Assembly (NCBI GenBank): GCA_018003015.1
Contig: JAGNEZ010000014.1
Coordinates: forward strand, 52,009-116,008
Source: Phycisphaerae bacterium
GTDB lineage: Bacteria > Planctomycetota > Phycisphaerae > UBA1845 > PWPN01
DNA length: 64,000 nt
Reading direction: 5' to 3'
The translations under genes were made by a program, and so were the position numbers. The notes beneath the pieces are model-generated. The model made no database searches, was not told where the DNA came from, and saw only the letters and a list, made by a program, of their open reading frames with translations. Positions 45,213-54,472 of the stretch are shown piece after piece (the first letter of the stretch is position 1; every line of letters begins with the position of its first letter).

Positions 45213-45683
45213 GTCAGCGACTCCACCGCTAGAGAGACAATGTGAGTCAAAAGATACGCCCTGGTCCGATGCCGGACCCCAACTCGGCCGTTCCAGCATA
45301 ACCTTCGGCAATCTGCTTGACCAGACCCAGCCCGATGCCCGTGCCCTCCTGATGCTCCCCGGGTACCAGGGTCTGGAAGATCCCGAAAAGCCTCTCGTGA
45401 TAACTGGGATCGGTCCCGGGGCCATTATCGGTCACCCACAAGCCCCGACGGGCGACCGGTCCGCGGGAGTCGCTCCTCGTCCCGCAGCACATCCGATGGT
45501 TCGGCCGAGGAATTCCTCCAGCCGACAGCCGACGGCCTCGCGCCAGCATTCACGCGAAGCCCGAGAGGCCCGTCTGCCACATGCGGAGCCGAATTGACCG
45601 CGGCAATGCACAGGCCCGGGGCTGCTTTGACCCGGCCAGGCATGGGGCCTTGAGGGACAGTGTGGTCCGTGTTGGAGTCGATT
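45213..45683. other. Region upstream of the response regulator
   Basis: About 470 bases between the response regulator and the TPR gene, both on the minus strand. Apart from the kinase remnant at 45247-45441 nothing was recognised; 45442-45683 may be further decayed kinase sequence but gives no clear similarity in any frame. Confidence 0.4.
45247..45441 (-). pseudogene. Histidine kinase remnant (C-terminal HATPase piece)
   Basis: About 63 codons keep the end of an HATPase domain: LWVTDNGPGTDPSYHERLFG (G1 box), IFQTLVPGEHQEGTGIGLGL (G2 box) and VKQIAEGYAGTAELGSGIG, then a stop. It resembles the phytochrome-type kinases that partner Rcp1-like regulators. The frame continues upstream but no kinase H-box, N-box or sensor domain could be found, and no start is convincing. 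Located 34 bases upstream of the response regulator, it looks like what is left of its former partner. Confidence 0.68.
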
Positions 45684-47063
45684 TCAGGCCGGCGCTGGAG
45701 TCGCGGTCCGACATGCGTTGACAACCAGGCGGAGCAGGCGGCGATCAAGGTGCAAAACGCGGCCCACGTACCAACGCAGCTTCAACCGGCGCGTGTGGCG
45801 GGCAAGGTAGTTCATGCCGACGTGTTCAGGATCAAGGCTGAGCCCCCTGCGAACGAACTCCCCTGCTTCCGCCCAGCGGCCCAGTTCCATCTGCGCCAGG
45901 GCCAGCTTGTACATGACCATCACGTTCGCGGGATCGTGGCGCAAGGCCCGCCGACAGTAGCGAACGCCTTTCTCAAGGTCGTCCGCGAGGAACCGGCAGA
46001 CCGCCAGGTTGTGCAGGGCGGCCACGACGTCCGGCCGGACCCCAAGGGCCTTGCGATAGAAACCCTCGGCATCACCCAGCCGCCGAGCCTTCAGGTGGCA
46101 GTTGCCCATGGCGACCAGGGCCACGGTATCCCGCGGGTCCTGCTCAATCGCCGCTTTGAGGTGCTCGACCGCTCCGGCAATGTTCGCCCGACAGTACTCG
46201 GCTTCGCCGAGATAAGTGCGCAGGCCGGGGTAGTCCGGCTCGACGGCCAGGACGAACTCAAAACGCTCGACCGCGGATGCATGCCGGCCGTTGCGAAGCT
46301 CGATCAGACCGAGCATGACGTTGCCCCGGGTGTGATCGGGCTCCAGGTCGAGCAAGTACGAGAACTTGGCCGCCGCGGCCTCCAGGTTGCCCATTTCGAT
46401 CATCAGGTCACCCAGGTCGGCCAGAAGATCGCAGTTGCCGGGGTCGGCCCGAAGGGCTTCAAGATAGGCTTCACGGGCCTTGGCCCGGTCGCCCTGCAGG
46501 CGATGCACCTGGGCAATCCGGCGTTGGACATTCGGGTAGTCAGGCGCAATGTCGAGCACGCGCTGCCAACAGAACAGGGCACGGTCAAACTGCCCCCGGC
46601 AGGCAAGCGACTCCGCCAGATGATGGAAGCAGTGCGGGCAATCGGGCTCCAGCTGCTGGGCAACGTAGAACATCTCCTCGGCCTTCTCGTGATCGCCGAT
46701 GCGGGTATACGCCGCGATCTGGTTGCAGTAGGCCGGCTCATAGTCAACCCGGCGAGCGGCCAGACCCTCGAACAGGCGTACCGCGTCCTTGTGACGACCG
46801 ACACGTATCAAGTCCATCCCCAGGAACGTGGCGACCTCGGCGGATTCATCATCCATCGAGAGAGCGGTTTCGTAGGCTTCGACCGCTTCTTCATATCGCT
46901 CGAGCTCATCGAGAATGTTGCCACGCTGAATGTGCCAGTGGACGTCGTGCGGGTTGATCGCGATGGCGGCGTTGAGTTCGGCCAGGGCCTGCTGCCACTG
47001 GCGCGATTCGCTGAGCTGCATCGCTCGCTCGGCCCGTGTTTCAGCATCCAACCAGTCGTTCAT
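45684..47063 (-). CDS. Tetratricopeptide-repeat protein
   Basis: 459 residues, almost entirely TPR helices (about ten to twelve 34-residue units, for example ALAELNAAIAINPHDVHWHI and LFCWQRVLDIAPDYPNVQRR), followed by a short basic tail (LARHTRRLKLRWYVGRVLHL). No signal peptide, so probably cytoplasmic, working as a protein-interaction scaffold. The ATG at 47063 lacks a strong ribosome-binding site, but sequence upstream in frame is not TPR-like. It follows the Minf_1886 gene by 159 bases on the same strand. Confidence 0.88.
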   Translation of the reverse strand: MNDWLDAETRAERAMQLSESRQWQQALAELNAAIAINPHDVHWHIQRGNILDELERYEEAVEAYETALSMDDESAEVATFLGMDLIRVGRHKDAVRLFEGLAARRVDYEPAYCNQIAAYTRIGDHEKAEEMFYVAQQLEPDCPHCFHHLAESLACRGQFDRALFCWQRVLDIAPDYPNVQRRIAQVHRLQGDRAKAREAYLEALRADPGNCDLLADLGDLMIEMGNLEAAAAKFSYLLDLEPDHTRGNVMLGLIELRNGRHASAVERFEFVLAVEPDYPGLRTYLGEAEYCRANIAGAVEHLKAAIEQDPRDTVALVAMGNCHLKARRLGDAEGFYRKALGVRPDVVAALHNLAVCRFLADDLEKGVRYCRRALRHDPANVMVMYKLALAQMELGRWAEAGEFVRRGLSLDPEHVGMNYLARHTRRLKLRWYVGRVLHLDRRLLRLVVNACRTATPAPA

Positions 47064-47222
47064 GGCAAAAGCATCCCGCCGGCACCGTTTCTGTGGCGTC
47101 CCCCCAGAAGCGCGGGGTCCCGTGGACCTGCTATCGCTATCGGCCAGGGTGCGAGGCGGTTCGCGTAAAAAGCGAGCCGGGTGAGGAGGGCCGGAAAGGT
47201 CCGAAAACATGATCGCGGAAGG

Positions 47223-47741
47223 TTACTTTGCCCCGATCCGGTAGTGGTGATCGAAGGCTTCACTGAACGAGAACACGTGCTCGAAGTCCTCGATGCGATC
47301 GGTGGGCTGTTTCTGGAGCCAGCCGTTCTCCACCAGGGCGAAAACGATGACCCCGATGTCCTCGGTGCAGGTGATGTTCCAGCGGGTCAGAACGTTGCGG
47401 GCCATCAGACCCCATCGTTCCAGGGCAATCTCCCGAATCGCCTCGCAAAGCTGCTGCCCGGTGACGTGACGGTTCACCCGCTGCAGCCCGCCAAGACTCT
47501 TCACCGCCCGGGCAATGTCAGGGGGAAGATCACCCGCCTGGGCGCGATCGGACAGTTCGTCCGGTCCGATCCCCTCGCGTGCCATCCACTGGGCCAGCGC
47601 GGCCTGTTCCTGGGAGAGCGGACCGTGGACTCGATCCGAGGCCAGACCGATACACTCCTGAACGAACAAGAAGGCGTCGACGGAATACCGTCCCACCTCG
47701 CGAACGATCTGCTCCAGTGACTTAGACGGTTTGTGGGACAT
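47223..47741 (-). CDS. Minf_1886-family conserved protein
   Basis: 172 residues. The conserved core is clear: YSVDAFLFVQECIGLASDRV near the N-terminus, then VTGQQLCEAIREIALERWGL, LTRWNITCTEDIGVIVFALV and DRIEDFEHVFSFSEAF. This is the Verrucomicrobia/planctomycete Minf_1886 family (TIGR04138 type) of unknown function. It follows the ricT-like gene by 34 bases, in a run with tmk and holB, which hints at a role near DNA or RNA metabolism. The ATG has only a weak site. Confidence 0.87.
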   Translation of the reverse strand: MSHKPSKSLEQIVREVGRYSVDAFLFVQECIGLASDRVHGPLSQEQAALAQWMAREGIGPDELSDRAQAGDLPPDIARAVKSLGGLQRVNRHVTGQQLCEAIREIALERWGLMARNVLTRWNITCTEDIGVIVFALVENGWLQKQPTDRIEDFEHVFSFSEAFDHHYRIGAK

Positions 47742-47775
47742 CGAAGACCATTTGACCCTGCGACCGGCATCGCGG

Positions 47776-49077
47776 TCAAGAGCCCCCGCCAGACGGTGCC
47801 GAACCGGGTGGGCCTGAATGGCGATCCCGTCCTCGTCCCCGCCGACGACGCCGGGAACGCCCTTGACGACGTCCGCCCTCCGAAGTCTCACTCGGCCGCG
47901 ACGACCCGCCCTCGCCTCGCGCAGCCCCGGGCCCGGCGCCGTCTGGGGGTAAGGCGGGTTCCTGAGCCCCATCTACCGGCAGAGCCCGCACGCCCCGGGG
48001 AGGTTCCGCTTGCGTCTCCGGCAGGCCCTTGGCCGAAGGCTCGTCTGGCTCGCCCGGCTCGTCGGTGAGCTCCTCCTGCCTTGGCGGAGCCTGGGGGCGA
48101 GCGGGCGCCGAGCCTTGCTCGCGAGGCTTGACCGGCGCCTGACCACCCCCCCCCGCGAGAGGGGCCAGTCGCTCGGTGATATCCTCATTCTGGACGACGA
48201 AGACCCGGTCATCATCGCCCAGGATCTTGACCAGTTGGGTAAGCACCTGCCGGTCGATGACTTTGCCCGTCCCCTCCTTGGTGACGACCCGGGCACCCAC
48301 GCGGGGCAACTTCTTGACCAGGCCTTCGTAAGTCTCGTGCTCGTAACGCAGGCAACACTTGAGCCGCCCGCAGCGACCGCTCACCTTGGACGGGTCCAGC
48401 GTCGCCTTCTGCAACTTGGCCATCTGCATGCCAATCGGGCGGAGCGTCTTCAGGAAGTTGCGGCAGCAGCACTCGCGGCCACAGGTTTCATAGTCGGCCA
48501 GCAACCGGGCCTCATCGCGGGCTCCAACTTGTCGCATCTCGATGCGAGTCTGGAACTCGGCAGCCAGCCGCCGAACGAGTTCCCGGAAGTCCACCCGGTC
48601 CTCGGACATGAAGTAGAAAACGACCCGCTCGCCGCCGAAGATGTGCTCGCAGTCGACGATCTTCATCTGCAAACCAAGCTCAGAGGCGATCGCTCGGCAA
48701 GAAACCAGCTTGGCCTTGCAGCCCTCCTCGATGTGACGCAGCTCGGCCAGATCGGCCTCTGTCGCGGGGCGGAGAATCCGACCGTTCTTGATCTGGTAAA
48801 ACTCCTCCCCGCTGGCCTGGGCATATGCCCGCATCTGGTCACGAGGCACCGATTGCCTGCAGCCGAAGCAAGTCCGAGGAACCTGCTGACCGACCTCGAT
48901 GCCGCGTTCAGTGAGAATGATCACCTTCCCGCCACACATCACGGACATGTCCGGCGGGTGGGAGAACTCGCCAATGTAGTTCATCCGACCGTAACGCACC
49001 GCGGTGACGGGAAATAGCTTCTCGCCCGTCTTGCCGCATCGTTCATAGGCCGTGGCGGAACCACCGCAAGGGAACAT
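47776..49077 (-). CDS. PSP1/RicT (YaaT)-like protein with basic disordered tail
   Basis: 433 residues. Residues ~20-300 carry the PSP1 domain with the RicT cysteine patches: CFGC, CGRECCCRNFLKTLRPIGMQ (truncated here), and RCGRLKCCLRYE. In Bacillus RicT forms a complex with RicA and RicF that binds Fe-S clusters and directs RNase Y; whether those partners exist here is not visible. The last ~130 residues are Pro/Gly/Glu then Arg-rich, probably disordered and RNA-binding. GAGGAG lies nine bases before the ATG. The tmk-holB-ricT order is widespread in bacteria. Confidence 0.92.
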   Translation of the reverse strand: MFPCGGSATAYERCGKTGEKLFPVTAVRYGRMNYIGEFSHPPDMSVMCGGKVIILTERGIEVGQQVPRTCFGCRQSVPRDQMRAYAQASGEEFYQIKNGRILRPATEADLAELRHIEEGCKAKLVSCRAIASELGLQMKIVDCEHIFGGERVVFYFMSEDRVDFRELVRRLAAEFQTRIEMRQVGARDEARLLADYETCGRECCCRNFLKTLRPIGMQMAKLQKATLDPSKVSGRCGRLKCCLRYEHETYEGLVKKLPRVGARVVTKEGTGKVIDRQVLTQLVKILGDDDRVFVVQNEDITERLAPLAGGGGQAPVKPREQGSAPARPQAPPRQEELTDEPGEPDEPSAKGLPETQAEPPRGVRALPVDGAQEPALPPDGAGPGAARGEGGSSRPSETSEGGRRQGRSRRRRRGRGRDRHSGPPGSAPSGGGS

Positions 49078-49154
49078 CACCGGGTACTCCTCGCACCGAA
49101 GCTCAGTATAACCGGCGGTGGGCGGTTTGGACAATCAGGCAGGACGGCCCATGA

Positions 49155-50336
49155 TCACCCGGCGCTGCGGCGGCTCAGAACCAGCGAGCGGCCCTCGACG
49201 ATGGCCGCCAGGCGAATGAAGAGCCCTTCCAGAACCAGTTCGAACGCCGCGTTCCGCCCTGCGTTGGCGTCCGCCTCGGCGATCTGGGCGAGACACTTCC
49301 GAATCATGCCCGCACTCATGGCCGTGCCCAGATACTCCACCACGTCCATCTGGTCGCTGTTGATCCAACTCGCCCTCATCCCCAAATTCCGGCGAAGCCC
49401 ATCAAGGTAGAAGTCGGCCAGGACCGAAAGCAGAACCTGCACACTCGCCCGAGTGGCGACGGAATCGGTGATCTCGGGATCACGCTGGGCGGCGCACCTG
49501 GCCAGCTCCTTGGCATCGGCAAGGAACGGGGCAGCCAGGGCGTGAGCCGAGAAACCCGCCGGCCTGGCCGCAAGGGTGACCAGCTGGTGGCCCCACTTCA
49601 ACTTCATCGCATGGATGCCGTCATCGAATTGTACTAGGGCTTGACCGATGCTGCCTCCCGAACGACGAGCAAGGTAGCTGGTCACTTCCTCGGTGGCGTC
49701 CGGGCGGAGTGATCGCAGCTGGCTGGCAACGAAGTCGATCGGGAGAAGGCCGAAGCTGACCTGCTGACACCGCGACCGGGTGGTCGGGAGCATGCGGTCC
49801 ACGGCCGTTGCCAGCAGGATGAGGTACGTGTCCGACGGCGGTTCCTCGAGCGTTTTCAGCAGGGCGTTCTGCGCCTGATCACTGAGCCGTTCGGCCTCGC
49901 GGACGATGAACACCTTGGCCCGGCCTTGCCTGGGCCGCAAGCCAACCCGGTCAATCACGAAGTGCCGGATGACATCGATGGAGAGATCCTGAGCCTTCCT
50001 CCTGCGAACCTCGGCATCCGGGTGTTGGTGGCTCAGCTGGCGGTAGATGCGGTGGAGATCCGGGTGGGTGCCGGCGGTGGTGAGGATGCAATCTTCGCAT
50101 CGGCCGCAAGCGTCCCAGCCGTGGCCATCGGGCAGAGCTCCGGCGATGGGCTCGGGCAGGGCTCGGCCAATACGCGCCCCGCACAGCAGCAGACGGGCAA
50201 GGCGTTCGGCCAGCAGCTCGCGGCCTACGCCTTCCGCCCCGGCGAACAGGTACGCGTGGGGCATGCGCCCGCTGGCCAGTGAACGCTGGATCACGCGGTG
50301 GGCTCGATCCTGGTGCTGGACGTCAAAAATCGACAC
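49155..50336 (-). CDS. holB: DNA polymerase III delta' subunit
   Basis: 393 residues. The AAA+-like fold of clamp-loader delta' is evident: MPHAYLFAGAEGVGRELLAE (P-loop without its Lys, as expected for non-ATPase delta'), the zinc-binding CGRCEDC, VFIVREAERLSDQAQNALLK, TLEEPPSDTYLILLAT, and SRCQQVSFGLLP. It is part of the clamp loader placing DnaN on DNA. The GTG start overlaps the tmk end by 14 bases; gene order supports the assignment. Confidence 0.93.
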   Translation of the reverse strand: MSIFDVQHQDRAHRVIQRSLASGRMPHAYLFAGAEGVGRELLAERLARLLLCGARIGRALPEPIAGALPDGHGWDACGRCEDCILTTAGTHPDLHRIYRQLSHQHPDAEVRRRKAQDLSIDVIRHFVIDRVGLRPRQGRAKVFIVREAERLSDQAQNALLKTLEEPPSDTYLILLATAVDRMLPTTRSRCQQVSFGLLPIDFVASQLRSLRPDATEEVTSYLARRSGGSIGQALVQFDDGIHAMKLKWGHQLVTLAARPAGFSAHALAAPFLADAKELARCAAQRDPEITDSVATRASVQVLLSVLADFYLDGLRRNLGMRASWINSDQMDVVEYLGTAMSAGMIRKCLAQIAEADANAGRNAAFELVLEGLFIRLAAIVEGRSLVLSRRSAG

Positions 50337-51015
50337 GCTCGATGGTCTCCATCACCTGGCGGTGAACGTCACTTTGCGCCCCGGAACCGTCGATGACCAC
50401 AACCTTGCCGGGGTATTCCGGCGGCAGTTCCAGAAACAACTTGCGCACCTTGCGGTGGAACGCGATCGGCCGGATCTCCATGGCGTCCGGCTCAATGTCG
50501 GCCAGAAGCAGACCCTGGTTCGCGTCCGTTCGCCGCCGCGGAGCCCCCGAAGGATTGCGGCCGGTGCGGCGAAAACCCTCCTCGACCGGAATGTCCACCA
50601 CGACGGTCAGGTGCGGCCAGGTATCGCCGACGGCGAAGCTCCCCAGCTTGATGATCCGCTGAATGTCGTAGCCGGCCGCCCCCTGGTAGGCACACGTCGC
50701 GGAAATGAACCGGTCGCAGAGGACGATCTTGCCCGCCTTGAGGGCAGGCTCGATCACCTCGCCGACAAGCTGGGCCCGCGACGCCATGAACAGCATCGTC
50801 TCGCAACGGACGTCCATCAGCGACAGGTCATGGCGGAGCAGGATCGCCCGGATCCGGTCGCCGATCTCACTGCCACCGGGGTCCTTGCCCAGCACGACCT
50901 CAGCACCCTGCCGGCGCAGCTCTTCGGCCAGTAGCCGCAATTGCGTCCCCTTGCCGGAGCCGTCCGGTCCGTCGAATACAATGAACTTGCCCGCCAGTTT
51001 CTCTTTCAGCGTCAA
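50323..51015 (-). CDS. tmk: Thymidylate kinase
   Basis: About 230 residues. The P-loop GPDGSGKGTQ, the DR(F) segment VLCDRFISATCAYQGAAGYD, and the LID-like region VEEGFRRTGRN identify dTMP kinase, which makes dTDP for DNA synthesis. A TTG at 51015 preceded by GGGGAG fits the usual N-terminus (LTLKEKLAGKFIVFDG); a GTG at 51054 would add 13 residues with a weaker site. First gene of the minus-strand replication/RNA block. Confidence 0.93.
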   Translation of the reverse strand: MTLKEKLAGKFIVFDGPDGSGKGTQLRLLAEELRRQGAEVVLGKDPGGSEIGDRIRAILLRHDLSLMDVRCETMLFMASRAQLVGEVIEPALKAGKIVLCDRFISATCAYQGAAGYDIQRIIKLGSFAVGDTWPHLTVVVDIPVEEGFRRTGRNPSGAPRRRTDANQGLLLADIEPDAMEIRPIAFHRKVRKLFLELPPEYPGKVVVIDGSGAQSDVHRQVMETIERVDF

Positions 51016-51144
51016 GAGTGACTCCCCGAGCTCGGTCCCTGGTCTGCGATTCACCTGTCCAGGGGAGCAGTCTACGACACCGGAGCGAGACGAACAAATC
51101 CGCGGACCGACCAGTGACCCCGGCCGCGGCTCCCTCGCCAGCGG

Positions 51145-53172
51145 TCAGCGGACTTGCCACTCCAACTTCGAGGGGTTTCTCCAGACTCGACAGAGCGGTC
51201 GATCGGACCTGGTGAATCCAGCCGGCGCAGGACTCTCCTCCGTGCCGTAAACCGTGCCGCCCTTCGAATCGGTGAAGGCGAACAGCAGCACGGTCGTGGC
51301 CGGCGGGTCCTTGGCGTCGGCGGGCAAAGCATGAAAACACGCTTTCAAGCCGTCGGCAGGCTTGGCCTTCGCATCCCCGACGGTCAGCCGGCAACCGGCT
51401 TCGGGAGTGCCTTGCTCGTAAACCGGTATGGTGTTGGGAGCGGACCGGTCCGGGGCGAAAAACGCGATTCGATATCGCCCGCCGGCGGCCGGCAGACGAT
51501 CCGCCGCACGGAGCACGCGGACACCCTGTTCCTCGACCTCGTAGAGCGGCACGGGCAAGACCAGTCGGGGATCGTCCAGGTTGAGCTTGTACATCATCTG
51601 GTTGTAGTCGTACCGCGGCGTGGCTTCGGTATTGCCGGAGAAGGTGAAGGTGTATGTGCCTTCGAAGTAGATGATGCGCCCGCCGTCACGATCGAAGACC
51701 GGGTGATGCTTGGGATTGTAGAAGCTGTACTTGTCGTGGGTGACGATCTTGCGGGCATAGACCCACGGGCCGAGCGGCGTGTCACCCTCGGCGTACCAGG
51801 TCTCGCCCAGCATCGACGTGCCGAACACCTCGCAGCGGATCGTGATCCACCGTTTGCGGTACTCGTTCCAGTAGACCGAGCCGGCGTGGGCCGTCACCGC
51901 CTTGCCCGTCCCACTATCCCGGAGCAGCAACAGGGCCTCCTCCGGCTTGAGCAGGCCCGCCTTGATGTACTCGCCTTCCTCCTTGGGATCGAGCGCCGGC
52001 GTGTTCTTCTTCCAGGCATAACGGATCGATCCGTCGGCCTGCCGGTCGACCTGGCGGGAGTCAACGCGAGTGCCCTCCCTCAGGCATGAGTAGACCTCGT
52101 ACGCACCTTGGTCCAGGTATGACTTGACCTCCGCCCGGACACGCGTGAAGGGGAACGGCTGGGCGAAGTAGATGTACTCCATTCCCTCGTCGGGGTGGCG
52201 AAAAGGATGTCCGGCGGGTCGGACCGGGTTCTTTAGATCGAATTGCGTCACCTTGGCGAAGACCTGCTTGGCGTCGTCGTACTTGAGCACGCCTCGTTCG
52301 ATCGCCTCCATGGCCTGGGTCACCTTGGCAAACGCGCAGTACAGATCCTCACGTCCAGTCTCATCAGGAAGAGTCACCAGGGCGTCAATCCAGACCGGGT
52401 TGCTGCCGGGCATCGGAGTCATTTTCTTGGCGAAACCGGTCTCGTCCACGAAGTACGAGAGATCCACGCCGACCTCAGGATCGAGAGCACCCTTGCCGGG
52501 CAGGGCGGAAGTCGCCCCGGTGGTGAAGAAATTCCCCAGCGGATAAGACGGTCGGCCCGTATCACCCCAGAACCAGAAGTTGCGACCACCGTAAATGATG
52601 TGCTGCACGCTGTCCGAACCCATCACCTGGCCGTTGAGCACCGGCTCGCGCAAGGGTGGCTGGCGACCGAGGAGAACCGTGTCGCGGTAGATGCCCTGCC
52701 CGGTAACGCGGTATAGACGTTCGGCAATGTTGATCCGCTTGATCTTGAGCGTCGCGCTGCCCCCAGGGGTGACCTCGAGAGGCTTGCCGGGAAAACCAAA
52801 CCCGTCCTTGGCAAACTCGTAGCCATGGCTCTTGACGGTGAAAAACACCTTCTGGCCCATGAGCCCCGGCTCGTCCAGGGCGACGATCCCGTTGCTGTCC
52901 GTGTAGTAGCGGATGCTGTTCGTCGTGGTGAGCTCGACTAGAGGCACCCCGCGGCCGGTCTGCTCGTCGACCACCGTGATGGCGAAGTAACGGCTGCCCT
53001 CGGCGGCGAATGCCTCGGGCGAGGTGGGCAGCAACAGCAGCAATCCGAGGCCAAAAAAACGGCCCGATCTGAGCCTTCGGGCCCTCGCGAACACCTGGGA
53101 CAGTCCATGAACTCGGGAAAGGGAGCCGTAACCTTCGGCTTCCACGGCTCGCATGGTGCGGACGGTTGGCAT
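51145..53172 (-). CDS. Large secreted DUF4185-like beta-propeller protein
   Basis: 675 residues. After a long basic N-terminus comes a hydrophobic signal (FFGLGLLLLLPTSPEAFAAE). Residues ~65-140 look like a carboxypeptidase-regulatory-like beta-sandwich (DEQTGRGVPLVELTTTNSIR). The main body has repeated propeller-type segments (HIIYGGRNFWFWGDTGRPSY, YIYFAQPFPFTRVRAE, AGSVYWNEYRKRWITIRCEV, TWYAEGDTPLGPWVYARKI), as in DUF4185 and related glycoside-hydrolase-like propellers. Substrate unknown. GGAGG seven bases before the ATG fixes the start. Confidence 0.8.
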   Translation of the reverse strand: MPTVRTMRAVEAEGYGSLSRVHGLSQVFARARRLRSGRFFGLGLLLLLPTSPEAFAAEGSRYFAITVVDEQTGRGVPLVELTTTNSIRYYTDSNGIVALDEPGLMGQKVFFTVKSHGYEFAKDGFGFPGKPLEVTPGGSATLKIKRINIAERLYRVTGQGIYRDTVLLGRQPPLREPVLNGQVMGSDSVQHIIYGGRNFWFWGDTGRPSYPLGNFFTTGATSALPGKGALDPEVGVDLSYFVDETGFAKKMTPMPGSNPVWIDALVTLPDETGREDLYCAFAKVTQAMEAIERGVLKYDDAKQVFAKVTQFDLKNPVRPAGHPFRHPDEGMEYIYFAQPFPFTRVRAEVKSYLDQGAYEVYSCLREGTRVDSRQVDRQADGSIRYAWKKNTPALDPKEEGEYIKAGLLKPEEALLLLRDSGTGKAVTAHAGSVYWNEYRKRWITIRCEVFGTSMLGETWYAEGDTPLGPWVYARKIVTHDKYSFYNPKHHPVFDRDGGRIIYFEGTYTFTFSGNTEATPRYDYNQMMYKLNLDDPRLVLPVPLYEVEEQGVRVLRAADRLPAAGGRYRIAFFAPDRSAPNTIPVYEQGTPEAGCRLTVGDAKAKPADGLKACFHALPADAKDPPATTVLLFAFTDSKGGTVYGTEESPAPAGFTRSDRPLCRVWRNPSKLEWQVR

Positions 53173-53481
53173 CGTCGATCCTCCATTGTTTGTGCCACCC
53201 CTATACGTGCCTTCTGGCAGCCGGGTGGTTCGCGCCATTCCCGCCGTTTCTTCCCGAAACCCGCGAACCTCCAGAATCGCCCGGGCCCGAGGGAACACGC
53301 CGACCAGCACCGCGTTCGCGGAACCAGGTCGTCTGTGGCCAGACCGGTACACGAAATCATACCCCGACCCCGGCGGAGGCGTACACGACGTCGACGCGTA
53401 CCTGTCCCCGGGGAGTGACTTCTGAGGCCTGTTCGGGACTGAGGAGCACGAGCGGTGACCGCTCCCTGACAACGCAGCGGG
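53173..53481. other. Intergenic region, nothing recognised
   Basis: About 310 bases between the propeller gene and the ABC-2 permease, both on the minus strand. No promoter of convincing quality, RNA or coding signature was seen. Confidence 0.4.
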
Positions 53482-54270
53482 TCAAGCCGATGCTCCGCTA
53501 TAATGCCGCAGTCCCAGCTGCCAGAATCGGGCGGAGACAAACAGCGAAATGCCGGCCAGGACAACGGTCGCTACCAGCCAGTTGAACTCCATCCTGCCGG
53601 TCAGGGCCGCGGCCGGGTAGGTGGTCAGAAACGCGAGCGGCACGACGTAGGTCAGGGCGAATCGGATCCCGAACGGGAAGATGTCTACCGGGTAGCGGCC
53701 AGCCTCGAACAGGTTCCAGAAAACCATCTCGATGTTCGACAACCGGGTGAACCAGAAGGCGCAGGTCGCCAGCACCAGCCAGAACGAGTAAATGATCACC
53801 ATGCCAGCGGCGAGCATCACCAGAAACGAGGAGACCATGCCGACCGTCGGGAAGAGATCCAGTCTGCTGCAGCCCACGACGATCATGGCCAGCCCCAGGA
53901 CCACGTCGGTCGCTCGCCAGAACGCCAGGCGGCGAACGCTGGCGTAGAACTGAACATGCATCGGCTTGAGGATCGCAAAATCGAGTCGGCCGTCACGAAT
54001 GTCCTCCATGATCATCCGCATGTTCGGGGCGATGAACAGGCCGATCATCCCCTGGATGGTCTTGAAGATGCCGATCAGAACCACCATCTGGGGAACGCTC
54101 CAGTTGTTGAACGACCTCACGTTGGAGAAGATGGCCCACAGGTTGAGCAGCTCCGCCGTAAACCCCAGCAGAGACATGACCAAGCTGGAAAAGAAGTCCG
54201 CTCGATAGGCGGCATCGTTCTGGATGCTCACCCGGGCGAAGAGACCGAGAATACGGAAGTAGTGGAGCAT
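53482..54270 (-). CDS. ABC-2 type permease (DUF990-like)
   Basis: 262 residues with six predicted membrane helices. The segments RADFFSSLVMSLLGFTAELL, MEDIRDGRLDFAILKPMHVQ and RYPVDIFPFGIRFALTYVVP match the DUF990 family of ABC-2 permeases, which normally occurs as two permease genes plus an ATPase gene. Neither partner lies in the flanking sequence, so either they are elsewhere or this copy is orphaned. Confidence 0.87.
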   Translation of the reverse strand: MLHYFRILGLFARVSIQNDAAYRADFFSSLVMSLLGFTAELLNLWAIFSNVRSFNNWSVPQMVVLIGIFKTIQGMIGLFIAPNMRMIMEDIRDGRLDFAILKPMHVQFYASVRRLAFWRATDVVLGLAMIVVGCSRLDLFPTVGMVSSFLVMLAAGMVIIYSFWLVLATCAFWFTRLSNIEMVFWNLFEAGRYPVDIFPFGIRFALTYVVPLAFLTTYPAAALTGRMEFNWLVATVVLAGISLFVSARFWQLGLRHYSGASA

Positions 54271-54472
54271 TCAGATGAAGGTCGAAACGTCGATACGTCG
54301 CATCCGATACACCCGAATCGTCGGCGCCCCACGCCAGCGCGCCTACTCTCCTACTCGATCGGAAGGCGCGGATCAAGTGAACAGGCCCGGTCGAGCGGGG
54401 CGAACCCAAGCATGGCCGATCCGGCCAGTAGCCGGCGCCCCACGGTCCAGAATCGCCTCCCGAGGCCGGCCT

